A program made the position numbers and the translations under genes. Shown piece by piece: positions 34,830 through 43,939 of a stretch of DNA of 64,000 nt; the first letter of the stretch is position 1, and the number at the start of each line of letters is the position of its first letter. The notes beneath the pieces are model-generated. The model searched no databases and had not been told where the DNA came from. It was given only the letters and a program-made list of their open reading frames with translations. This stretch comes from Paludibacter sp. (GTDB lineage: Bacteria > Bacteroidota > Bacteroidia > Bacteroidales > Paludibacteraceae). The stretch is from NCBI GenBank assembly GCA_028710895.1, contig JAQTTH010000002.1, positions 235,605 to 299,604 of the forward strand, given 5' to 3'.

Positions 34830-37800
34830 CTATTTCAACAGTTTCTTTGTTACAACGTGGCCGTTATAACTCATTTTTATAAGATAGATTCCGGGAGTTA
34901 AATTTATATTGATTATTTTGTGTTGATTGCCGGAATCGTATTTTCCACTATTTTCGTTCAGCAAAATGCCCTGAGCATTGAAAATAGAAATCTCCACTTC
35001 AGCTGGCAGTGCCAATTCAAAATCGGCAACAAGAGAATTACCAGCAAAGTAAATATTTTGATTGTCAATACTGGTAGATTTTAATGCTGTCAGCGAAGTA
35101 ATATTGTACAATTCATAATTATCAATGTAAGCAATTTTACCGTTAGTACCTGTTCCATCTACATTGTTGAAGGTAAAGAACCCGGTAGTTGGAGTTGAAC
35201 CTGTAGTGAATGTTGTATCCACTACCACCCAATTAGTGCCTGATTGAGGAATAACTTTCAAAAAGTCCGGATTTGTGTTTTTGGCAAGAAATGCGCAAGA
35301 ACCATCCACTGTTTTCACAATGGCACGCAATCGGTAAGTAGCATTAGCAGCCCAGGCGATATTGGTAACATCAAGTGCTGCACCGTCAGGCCAACCATTT
35401 GTAGTAGCCGTAAATTTAATGCAACTCAAGCCACAATAGGCCTCAGCTCCTGTTACAATTGCTTTATGTCCCCAACCACCAAACCCGGCCAAACTATTCA
35501 AATACGGATCAGGAATCATATTGGTCAACTTTGTATAAAGTGGAGTGAAGCAATCAAAGGATTTTACAGCAATTTTCACTGTAATACCACTGCTTGTCAA
35601 CCTGATTGTGTCATTCACAACAGTGCTTCCATCATAGGTAACAGTAACCGATGTGGCTGCAGGATTCTTAGGCATGGAATAAGTACTCAAGGTTACTCCG
35701 GCAGGAGCTGTCAAGGTTACGGCATCTGTTTGATTTGTTCCGGAAACAGTGAAAGAGACACTTTTAGCTCCTCCTTCAAATGATATAGTTGAAGTTGAAG
35801 CGGTAAGAACCGGTGCGGTATATGGAAATATTTCGAAGTTATCCAAACGGATATCAGTTGCACCATTTCCACCACAGCTATTATACCAAAAGTTCTGAGC
35901 TGTGGCTAGGGTACCTGTGGTAAATATTAAGTCTAACAACTGCCATGTACTACCGGTATTAAATGCTTTCTGATAATCTGCAGTAGACCCGTTGATACCA
36001 CAACCATTCAATGTAATGCCTGCATTCCCATTAGTGAAAATCATGGCTCTTAGTCGATAAGTAGTGTTGGGCGATAATTTGCCGGTAAGGGAATAATCAA
36101 TAGAACCACCACAGGCACCTGTTGCTCCAACGCTATTGCCACAATAGGCATTAGCTCCCGTAATTTGAGATGTACTGCCCCATGATTTATATGTCAAATA
36201 ATTATTACACTCCGGATCGCTCACCAAATTTCCTGTCGGATAAAGAGGGGTGTAGCAATCTACATATTCAACTATTGAATCTGCGGGTACAGCTGTTATG
36301 GTTTGCACTTTCTGCAATAAATCTTGATACGCTGATTCAAGGCCGGCTGCGAGTTTGTAGGTATCCGACACAGTTGGTCCATTTGTACCCCAAACAACAT
36401 GTGAGCCTATTTTATTGGTGTTAGTGGATGATTTCTCTGTCCAGTTATTCGATACATTATAGTAATCGGTTCCTTCATCCAGATATATGCAAAATGCCCA
36501 ACGGTTGGCATTGTATATAGGATCTCCCATTTTTTCAATTCTGTTTCCAGTCATTTCGGAGTTAGGCTGTGTCGAAAGCGTATAAATTGCACCTACATCC
36601 TGCATATTGTTGGCAAAATTATGAATGTAATTGGAGGTGATTTTATTGTTTTTCATACAGTTAGCTGTGCCAGTCCAACCCCATCCGACACTGATTGCTG
36701 AGTAATTCACGTTGCCGATTTCGTTATGCGAAATTGTGATATCCGAAGCATAACCAACGGAGACGCCAATACAGCCCCAATCTTCAGTAGTTACATTGGT
36801 GATATAATTGTTTTTTATTACTTCAAATTGGCAAACCTCACGATTGTCGGTCGGATTGTAAGCACGATGTGCTTCAAAATTTTTATCTCCAAAATAGCCT
36901 ATTTGAATACCGCTTCCACCAATATCGGAAAAAACACAACCTTGAACTGAATCATTGTGAGTTCCGCTTACAAAATCGAGTCCATTAGCAGCCATGTGCT
37001 GAAAGATACAACCATCGAAATTGATGTGGCTTGCACCTTTCACAGTAACTCCTGCCGGCTGCCGACCAACCCATGCTACATTTCCCCCCGGCGCAGATGC
37101 GTCTGAATAGGCATCTAAAATATAATTTCCGGATTGTAGTGGAATATGTCCGGCATAAGATGGTCGCATCCAGGTAGAATGTTCAAAATTTATTCCTTTA
37201 AATCTGATATAAGATATAGTACTATCCAGTGTCCCTTCTATCTTTATAAGCGTTTCGAGTGCAGGAGCAATTACCTGAATAGTTGCTTTGTCTTGTCCGG
37301 CTCTCGGCCAGTAATAAAGCTTCCCGGCTGTGCTATCATTATACCATTCCAGGGGTCTGTTCAATAATTCAATAGCATTTGACAAAAAGAAAAATTGATT
37401 ATTAGAACTTCCATCTGAAGCGACCAGGTTAGGCCAGGGACGTTTAAATTCGATGCCACTTTCGGGCTGTTGAAAGGTGAATTTAATCTTTGACCCAAGC
37501 GAATCTATTGATTTAATACGCAAATTTGCCAATTCCCAATCCTGAATGATAGTAAGTTCCATATTTTTGGCATTTTTTACCGACATTCTGGGTGTTGGAA
37601 TTTGAATATTTTGGTTTGTTTTATCAGCTGAAAGAAGTCGATTAATTGACTCCTTGCTACTCGCACGATTGACTTTGGCATTATTTACATACAGCTGTCT
37701 GAAATTGAGATTAGCGCCTCCAATTTGAGGTGTATTAGCCACCCAAATTCTATTTTGCGCAATATTTGGTAATCCTGAAACAACGCTAGCATCCTGCCAA

Positions 37801-38150
37801 TCGGTTACTGGCATACCTCCACTAATTATGGGTGTTTCACCCGGTGCAGCTTCGATAAAAGTAGGACTGGCAGCGGTACCTGCATCTTTTTGAGTTAGAA
37901 CTACAGATTCAGATAATCTGTAAGTTCCTCCTTTTAGAATGATATGAATTCCTCCGGTTACAGAAGGATCATTAGCCTGACGTAATTGCCTTGCCTGAAG
38001 CAACGCAGCAGTAAGGGTGGCTTTCGGAAGCTGACTGGTTCCCGGATTAGCATCAGAACCATTAGGTGATATCCAAATATCAATTGCGTTTAGCCTTAAA
38101 CTTACAAGGATTAAAAATGTGATTAGGAGTATAGACTTAAATGTTTTCAT
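34830..38150 (-). CDS. GH141-like parallel beta-helix enzyme with binding modules and T9SS tail
   Basis: A 1106-residue secreted protein. After a signal peptide (residues 1-22), IDIWISPNGSDANPGTS begins a right-handed beta-helix catalytic region (to about 620) resembling GH141 alpha-L-fucosidases/xylanases. Then come a Cys-containing module (about 640-790: CYTPLYPTGNLVSDPEC), an 80-residue beta domain (TLTAPAGVTLSTYS), a second module (about 880-1030: GFGGWGHKAIVTGAEAYCG) and a C-terminal Por sorting tail ending GIYLIKMSYNGHVVTKKLLK. The modules recur in the two neighbouring genes. The enzyme class is less certain than the overall architecture. Confidence 0.82.
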   Translation of the reverse strand: MKTFKSILLITFLILVSLRLNAIDIWISPNGSDANPGTSQLPKATLTAALLQARQLRQANDPSVTGGIHIILKGGTYRLSESVVLTQKDAGTAASPTFIEAAPGETPIISGGMPVTDWQDASVVSGLPNIAQNRIWVANTPQIGGANLNFRQLYVNNAKVNRASSKESINRLLSADKTNQNIQIPTPRMSVKNAKNMELTIIQDWELANLRIKSIDSLGSKIKFTFQQPESGIEFKRPWPNLVASDGSSNNQFFFLSNAIELLNRPLEWYNDSTAGKLYYWPRAGQDKATIQVIAPALETLIKIEGTLDSTISYIRFKGINFEHSTWMRPSYAGHIPLQSGNYILDAYSDASAPGGNVAWVGRQPAGVTVKGASHINFDGCIFQHMAANGLDFVSGTHNDSVQGCVFSDIGGSGIQIGYFGDKNFEAHRAYNPTDNREVCQFEVIKNNYITNVTTEDWGCIGVSVGYASDITISHNEIGNVNYSAISVGWGWTGTANCMKNNKITSNYIHNFANNMQDVGAIYTLSTQPNSEMTGNRIEKMGDPIYNANRWAFCIYLDEGTDYYNVSNNWTEKSSTNTNKIGSHVVWGTNGPTVSDTYKLAAGLESAYQDLLQKVQTITAVPADSIVEYVDCYTPLYPTGNLVSDPECNNYLTYKSWGSTSQITGANAYCGNSVGATGACGGSIDYSLTGKLSPNTTYRLRAMIFTNGNAGITLNGCGINGSTADYQKAFNTGSTWQLLDLIFTTGTLATAQNFWYNSCGGNGATDIRLDNFEIFPYTAPVLTASTSTISFEGGAKSVSFTVSGTNQTDAVTLTAPAGVTLSTYSMPKNPAATSVTVTYDGSTVVNDTIRLTSSGITVKIAVKSFDCFTPLYTKLTNMIPDPYLNSLAGFGGWGHKAIVTGAEAYCGLSCIKFTATTNGWPDGAALDVTNIAWAANATYRLRAIVKTVDGSCAFLAKNTNPDFLKVIPQSGTNWVVVDTTFTTGSTPTTGFFTFNNVDGTGTNGKIAYIDNYELYNITSLTALKSTSIDNQNIYFAGNSLVADFELALPAEVEISIFNAQGILLNENSGKYDSGNQHKIININLTPGIYLIKMSYNGHVVTKKLLK

Positions 38151-38215
38151 TGTATTTTTTCGAAGTTATTCGTAATTATTTATTGATCTTGAGTCTTTGT
38201 AATACAAAAGACTTC

Positions 38216-41200
38216 TCAAACAATAACCTTAATAGCTTTTTCATCTATTTCTAGAAGATATACACCCTGATGATTTACTTTGAACTCAACTTTACCTGTA
38301 ATAGCTGTTTTGCTGCATATCAATATTCCGTTGCTGCTATAAAGCGCAATATTATTATTTGTTAGTCCATCAACAGTAATCGAGTTTTTCGTTGTGTATA
38401 TTTTGTACAGATCGGAAAGTTTTATTTCTTTCACGGCATTTATACCTGCATCTGCAAATCCTGCTGACAATAAAGATGAAGTATGATTATCGAATTTCAG
38501 GGTTACTTTGTGGAGTCCGCTTATTGAACCGATAATAGCTTCAGATTTTACAAACGTTGTAGCACTTCCGGTACCTACTGCAGGTATCGAAGCAATGGGG
38601 GTAGTCTGATCGTCAATATACAGACTATAAGTTGCCCCATTTAATGATGAACTGGCATTTGCAGTGTTTACAAATACTTTTTTGTATTTGTTTGTTCCAA
38701 AATCAATAACACCTAAATCCAGACTTCCACCTGTTGCGCCAACCAGATAACCGGTATTATCCGACTTCATATTATAGGTGCCACTTGTACTGTACACACG
38801 GGCAAAACCGGTGAAATTTAAAAGGATATCAGTACCTGCCGGGGCTGAAACAGCACCCGAAGTTACGTAGTTGTCGGTAGGTGCTAAAACCTGAAGCAAC
38901 TCAATCTCTTTAGCCCGGAACTCCAGGTTAGCCGTTGTGGTTAAATCGGCCACCCAGCCCAGATAGACTTCAGTTTCGGCCACCAACGTGAATTCAATAC
39001 CATACATCGAATTGTCGGCAGCATCAGCACCGATACTGTGGAATGCGATTGCTGTTGATTCTACATTTGCAATTGTTGGAATAGTTTTGGATGCGAAAAT
39101 ATATGCTTTCGACATATTGTAAAGTGTGTTGTACCCTGCACCAAAGAAATACCTACCCGCAGGCAGTGTTATTTTTTTGTACAATCTGGCATTTGCTGCA
39201 TCCACAGTTGAACGGGAAACATCGCTCCATGCACCTAACATCAAATTACTAAAACCGGGATATTTGTCAATACCCTGTTTAGTACCACTTCCGTCGGTTT
39301 GTGGAATATTAAAGTCAGAGTTCCAATTCGCAGGTTGACCAAAGCGCACAGTGGTTGTACCTACCCTGGAAAATAAACGGGCTTCCTTCAGGTATTTATT
39401 GGTGATATTCTGTGTTTTTGGATAGTCGATAATACCTCCGGCCATTCTGGCGCTGCTCTTAAATGCGATAATGGCATTCTGCAGATTTGTTACAGCGGCA
39501 GTGATTTCACTATTCGTATTGGCCTGAGTATAGGATTTTGCCGTAGTAATTGAGTTTTCGAGGGTTGTAACGGCAACAACACTGTATTGACCCGAATTGC
39601 TTCCTGCATTTAATTGGGCAATACTGTCGTTTACTTCAGCTACCCTTATCAGCCCTTTCAGGCTTTCGAGTGAAACAACTGTATCAAGAGAAATTTTGAA
39701 TACAGTAGCAACATCGGCAGTAGCAGGTTTTGTAGCGGGTAAGTTGATTGTCAGGCCATCAGCATTGCGGGTAAATGTCAGATTTCCACCGCCCAAAAGT
39801 TGCACGTTTTTGATGTTTTTCGTCAGATAAGGTTGGCTGGTAGCGAGTCTTTTCAAAACAATTTTACCAGTAGTTGGCCAACCCATAGCTGTTACATAAA
39901 GCAGGCTATCTCCTTTTTTTACAAACCTGATATCGCTTGTACTGTAAGTGATTCCTTCGTTAAAGCCCTGAGCCGAAATTGGATTTACGGCATCAGCCGT
40001 TGGACCTTCGCCAAAGGTGAACCAGGGTCTTGTGCCCTGAATACTTTCTTTGTTGACTTTCATCCAGGTGGTGATTCCCTGAATCACGGCAAGTTCTTTT
40101 TCATCAATTGTACCATCGCCGCGTACAGGTATATTCAATAATAGGTTTCCGTTTTTACTTACAATGTCAATAAGCATTCTGAGTACTGTCTGTGCCGATT
40201 TGTATTGATTATTGTTATAAACATTGCGGTTATAGTGCCAGTCTCCAATGCAGGTACAGGTTTGCCAGTATTTCTGTTGCGGACGATCGGGCACACCGCG
40301 TTCAACATCCCATACCAGACAGTTCTTTTGTTGTTCAGTCAATATCTTTCCAAAAATTACAGTCTGATTTTTTCCGTTGTGTACAGCGGCACTTTTATTA
40401 TACATGTGAGCTGCAATATCTAATCCGACATTATTTACTTTCCAGAATGGCAAAGCAGTATCATCAAAATACAATAAATCAGGATTGTATCGGTTAATCA
40501 AATCAAGCGTACGGTTGTAAAACTTATTTATGTATGCCGCATCAGGTATCGAAGCGCCATTTTCCCAGTCCCATTGCGAGTGTATTGTTCCGGAATTAGT
40601 GCTTCCTGAACTGCGGGCATGATTTTGTGCATATAAGTCCTGTGGGTTGAGGCCTTCCCACCATTTGCCAACCCCATCAGCTGTTGTCAGTTTTCCATCA
40701 TAATCCTGTGATGGTTCTAACCACGTCCAGGCATGCGAGGCGTGAACACTCACACCAAATGGCAATCCGTATTTCCGGGCAGCAACCGACCAGCCGGAGA
40801 TGATATCTTTTTTGGGTCCAACGGCAGATGTGTTCCACGGTTGATATTTACTATCCCACATATCCAGGTTATCGTGATGATTAGCCATGGCGAAAAAGTA
40901 TTCTGCACCGGCATTTTTATACAAGTGAACCAGCGAATCGGGATTCCAGCTTTGTGCTTTCCAGGTATTAATCACATCTTTAAAGCCGAATGTAGACTGA
41001 TTTCCATAATTCGAAGCATGCCAGTTAAATTGCGTTGTACCTGAAAAATACATAAATCGGGCATACCAATCGCCTTGTTCTGGTTGACACTGAGGGCCCC
41101 AGTGTGCCCAGATTCCGAATTTTGCATTCTGATACCATTCAGGAGCCTCGTTAAACTGACTTAGCGATTCCCAGGTGGGTTGAAATGATCCTGTTGCCAT

Positions 41201-42001
41201 TTTTTCGGTAGCCGAAACAACAGCAATTTTCGTAGTGCTAGTACCACTTGTCAGTCGGATTGTGTCATTTACAACAGATGTGCCGTCGTATGTTACCGTA
41301 ACAGTGAGTGCCGACGGATTTGCCGGAATTGAATAGGTACTTAATGTAACTCCCGAAGGAGCTGTAAGGGTAATTGGATTTGATAAGTATGAACCACTGA
41401 CGGTAAAGGAATTGCCGGCTGATCCGTCAAGCCAGATGGATGATTTGGAAGCAGAAAGTACCGGGTCGAAACTTTGATATATTTCAAGATTATCAAGGCG
41501 AATATCGGTTGCCTGATTTGATCCGGAGCAACTATTCAACCAAAAATTCTGAGCAGCTGCTAAGGTACCTGTTTTGAAATTAAACTCAACAACCTGCCAG
41601 GTACTTCCGGTGTTTTTCATTACCTGGAAATCTGCTGTAGACCCGTTAATGCCACAACCGTTGAGTGTGATATAGGCTTCCTTATCGCTATACAACAAGC
41701 ATTTCAACCGATAAGAAGTGTTGGGGAGTAATTTGCCGGTAAGCGTGTAATCGATGGATCCGCCGCATGCTCCCGTTACCTGAATACTGCTTCCGCAATA
41801 GGCATTGGCGCCCGAAATCAACGCAGCATTCCCCCAACCTTTTGCCCAACTACTACTTGTGTTTGGGTAATTGGAACATTCGGGGTCGGTTACTATATTT
41901 CCCGACGAAAAAAGAGGAGTATAGCATTGTGCTTGTGAGCTTCCAATGTTTAGCAGCAAACATATAAGTACAGCGAAAAAAAAGAAATTGATTTTAGTCA
42001 T
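38216..42001 (-). CDS. GH29-like alpha-L-fucosidase with binding module and T9SS-like tail
   Basis: A 1261-residue secreted enzyme. Signal peptide 1-24; binding module 25-180 (CYTPLFSSGNIVTDPEC) and beta domain to about 260; GH29 barrel about 275-690 with WYQNAKFGIWAHWGP, FAMANHHDNLD and the nucleophile Asp in PDLLYFDDTALPFW; a helical FIVAR-like segment (about 780-850); a DUF5013-like beta domain (GRYFFGAGYNTLYNMSKAYI); another beta domain; and a C-terminal tail ending GVYLLEIDEKAIKVIV, compatible with T9SS sorting. GH29 enzymes release alpha-L-fucose, so the cluster may target fucosylated plant or host glycans. Confidence 0.87.
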   Translation of the reverse strand: MTKINFFFFAVLICLLLNIGSSQAQCYTPLFSSGNIVTDPECSNYPNTSSSWAKGWGNAALISGANAYCGSSIQVTGACGGSIDYTLTGKLLPNTSYRLKCLLYSDKEAYITLNGCGINGSTADFQVMKNTGSTWQVVEFNFKTGTLAAAQNFWLNSCSGSNQATDIRLDNLEIYQSFDPVLSASKSSIWLDGSAGNSFTVSGSYLSNPITLTAPSGVTLSTYSIPANPSALTVTVTYDGTSVVNDTIRLTSGTSTTKIAVVSATEKMATGSFQPTWESLSQFNEAPEWYQNAKFGIWAHWGPQCQPEQGDWYARFMYFSGTTQFNWHASNYGNQSTFGFKDVINTWKAQSWNPDSLVHLYKNAGAEYFFAMANHHDNLDMWDSKYQPWNTSAVGPKKDIISGWSVAARKYGLPFGVSVHASHAWTWLEPSQDYDGKLTTADGVGKWWEGLNPQDLYAQNHARSSGSTNSGTIHSQWDWENGASIPDAAYINKFYNRTLDLINRYNPDLLYFDDTALPFWKVNNVGLDIAAHMYNKSAAVHNGKNQTVIFGKILTEQQKNCLVWDVERGVPDRPQQKYWQTCTCIGDWHYNRNVYNNNQYKSAQTVLRMLIDIVSKNGNLLLNIPVRGDGTIDEKELAVIQGITTWMKVNKESIQGTRPWFTFGEGPTADAVNPISAQGFNEGITYSTSDIRFVKKGDSLLYVTAMGWPTTGKIVLKRLATSQPYLTKNIKNVQLLGGGNLTFTRNADGLTINLPATKPATADVATVFKISLDTVVSLESLKGLIRVAEVNDSIAQLNAGSNSGQYSVVAVTTLENSITTAKSYTQANTNSEITAAVTNLQNAIIAFKSSARMAGGIIDYPKTQNITNKYLKEARLFSRVGTTTVRFGQPANWNSDFNIPQTDGSGTKQGIDKYPGFSNLMLGAWSDVSRSTVDAANARLYKKITLPAGRYFFGAGYNTLYNMSKAYIFASKTIPTIANVESTAIAFHSIGADAADNSMYGIEFTLVAETEVYLGWVADLTTTANLEFRAKEIELLQVLAPTDNYVTSGAVSAPAGTDILLNFTGFARVYSTSGTYNMKSDNTGYLVGATGGSLDLGVIDFGTNKYKKVFVNTANASSSLNGATYSLYIDDQTTPIASIPAVGTGSATTFVKSEAIIGSISGLHKVTLKFDNHTSSLLSAGFADAGINAVKEIKLSDLYKIYTTKNSITVDGLTNNNIALYSSNGILICSKTAITGKVEFKVNHQGVYLLEIDEKAIKVIV

Positions 42002-42066
42002 TTTGTTTTTAGTTATAAATTTTACAACAAAAATAGAAAAGCGAACTAGTTAAAGCATAACTGAAT

Positions 42067-42105
42067 AAAGCGGTTTATTTAAAATCCAATTAAATAAACC
42101 GCTTT
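42067..42105 (-). terminator. Terminator after the binding-module gene
   Basis: AAAGCGGTTTATTTAA (42067-42082) pairs perfectly with TTAAATAAACCGCTTT (42090-42105). Confidence 0.85.
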
Positions 42106-42127
42106 CATTTAGGTATTATCCAACGGA

Positions 42128-43633
42128 TTATTTCATCACTTTAGTTGTTATTGTTTTACCGTTATGTGTTAGTTTTACCATGTATAAACCTGATGCAAGA
42201 TGAGCGTCAACTACCTTGCTGTTTTTACCTGCATTGAAATTACAAATTGATTTGTTCAACAACATGCCCTGAGCGTTGAAAACAGCTATTTCAACAGTTG
42301 ATGGGATCGCTAATTCGAAATCTGCAACGACTGAGCTTTCCTTTGCATACACATTGGTTTTCGAAATATCATTTGCAGTTTGCACACCAGTAGCAGGAGA
42401 TACAGGCCACAATTCATAGTTGTCAATGTAAGCAATTTTACCGTTAGTGCCGGTACCATCTACATTATTGAAAGTAAAGAAACCTGATGATGGGTTTGCT
42501 CCGGTTGCAAAGGTCTGGTCAATTTGGACCCAACCCGTTGTTTGAGGAACAACATAAAGGAAATCCGGATTCGTGTTTTTAGCCAGAAAGGCTACCGAAC
42601 CGTCTGTTGCATTTACCATAGCACGGAAACGATAGGTCTGATTGGCCGCCCAGGTAATATTGGAAACATCAAGTGCTGCTCCGTCGGGCCATCCATTTGT
42701 TGTTGCAGTAAACTTAACACTACTCATACCACAATATGCTTCTGCACCTGTAACAACTCCTTTATGTCCCCAGCCACCAAATCCATTTATTGAATTTAAA
42801 TAGGAATCAGGTATCATGTTTGTTCCGGCAGGTGCCAGTTTTGTAAAACAGGCTGAACTAAATGATTTTACGGCTATTTTGGCCGTAGCTGTTCCACTTG
42901 TCAGTCTGATAGTGTCGGCCAAAGTTGTTGTCCCATCGTATGTAACTGTTACGCTGGTTGCTGTTGGATTTGCGGGGATTGAATAAGTACTCAGGGTAAT
43001 TCCGGCAGGAGCTGTCAGTGTAACTGCACTTGTTTGATTTGTTCCGGTAACAGTAAATGAAGCACTTGTCGATCCTTCGAAACCAATAAATGAGGTAGAA
43101 GTAGAAATTACTGGTGCCGTGTATGCATAAATTTCTAAATTATCTATACGCACATCAGTCGCAGAGCCATTACCTGTATTAAAAAAAGCATTTTGGGCTG
43201 CGCCTAATGTACCTGTGGTGAATGTAAAGTCTACAGCCTTCCAGGTACTTCCGGTATTGACGTTGGTGACGTAATCAGTTGTAACACCGTTAATTCCACA
43301 ACCATTCAACGTAATGCCACCAATTGCATTGGTATACATCATAACTTTCAGTCTATATGTAGTATTGGAAGATAATTTACCGGTAAGAGGATAATCCAAA
43401 GATCCACCCCAATTGCCTGTTACTCCGACGCTTGTGCCACAATAGGCATTTGCATCAGAAATGAGAGTTCTACTCCCCCAACCGTTGAAAGAAGCAAGAG
43501 ATGTACATTCCGGATCGGCCACCAAATTTCCTGTTGGATAAAGTGAAACGTAAGGACACTGAGCTTGTACACCGGAGAATCCAGATAATATGCCTGCAAG
43601 TGCAACGCAAAAAATAAGTTTGTTTTTCTTCAT
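42128..43633 (-). CDS. Secreted protein made only of binding modules, with T9SS tail
   Basis: A 501-residue protein with no catalytic domain. Signal peptide 1-24; module A 25-175 (SLYPTGNLVADPEC to DVRIDNLEIYAY); beta domain 180-260 (TLTAPAGITLSTYSIPANPT); module B about 265-410 (INGFGGWGHKGVVTGAEAYCG to GKIAYIDNYELW); Por sorting tail to the end (GLYMVKLTHNGKTITTKVMK). Modules A and B have the jelly-roll-like look of carbohydrate-binding modules and are near-identical to those in the flanking GH141-like and GH29 proteins. It may be a free surface glycan-binding protein of the same system. Confidence 0.85.
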   Translation of the reverse strand: MKKNKLIFCVALAGILSGFSGVQAQCPYVSLYPTGNLVADPECTSLASFNGWGSRTLISDANAYCGTSVGVTGNWGGSLDYPLTGKLSSNTTYRLKVMMYTNAIGGITLNGCGINGVTTDYVTNVNTGSTWKAVDFTFTTGTLGAAQNAFFNTGNGSATDVRIDNLEIYAYTAPVISTSTSFIGFEGSTSASFTVTGTNQTSAVTLTAPAGITLSTYSIPANPTATSVTVTYDGTTTLADTIRLTSGTATAKIAVKSFSSACFTKLAPAGTNMIPDSYLNSINGFGGWGHKGVVTGAEAYCGMSSVKFTATTNGWPDGAALDVSNITWAANQTYRFRAMVNATDGSVAFLAKNTNPDFLYVVPQTTGWVQIDQTFATGANPSSGFFTFNNVDGTGTNGKIAYIDNYELWPVSPATGVQTANDISKTNVYAKESSVVADFELAIPSTVEIAVFNAQGMLLNKSICNFNAGKNSKVVDAHLASGLYMVKLTHNGKTITTKVMK

Positions 43634-43939
43634 GATAAATGAATTTAAAGTTTAATAATGTGATTCAATTAATTTATTGAGTCGCAAAGTTATTTTTAAA
43701 CCCATTATCCGATTATCTGTATAGTATCAAAAGCTAAGATTATTGTAACATGACCGGAATTTAAGCAGACTAATCTAAAGTTTCAGGTTGTAAAAGCAGT
43801 CAACTATTTTAGATGTCAGGACTATATCCCTGTTTAGCAACGTAGTTGTGATATCTTCGTAGAAAAAATAGCACAAGCTGGTATAAAGGGGCGTAGACCT
43901 GACATCTATAATCCTAATAAATTTCAGGACGGTACAGAT
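43634..43939. other. Intergenic region with promoter and long inverted repeat
   Basis: No gene. CAAAGTTA at 43685-43692 is TAACTTTG on the minus strand, the -7 element of the binding-module gene. AGATGTCAGG (43811-43820) and CCTGACATCT (43898-43907) are perfect inverted repeats 77 bp apart, with smaller hairpins inside (CAACGTAGTTG at about 43839). The 97-bp unit could be a structured RNA or a miniature element. Confidence 0.6.
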
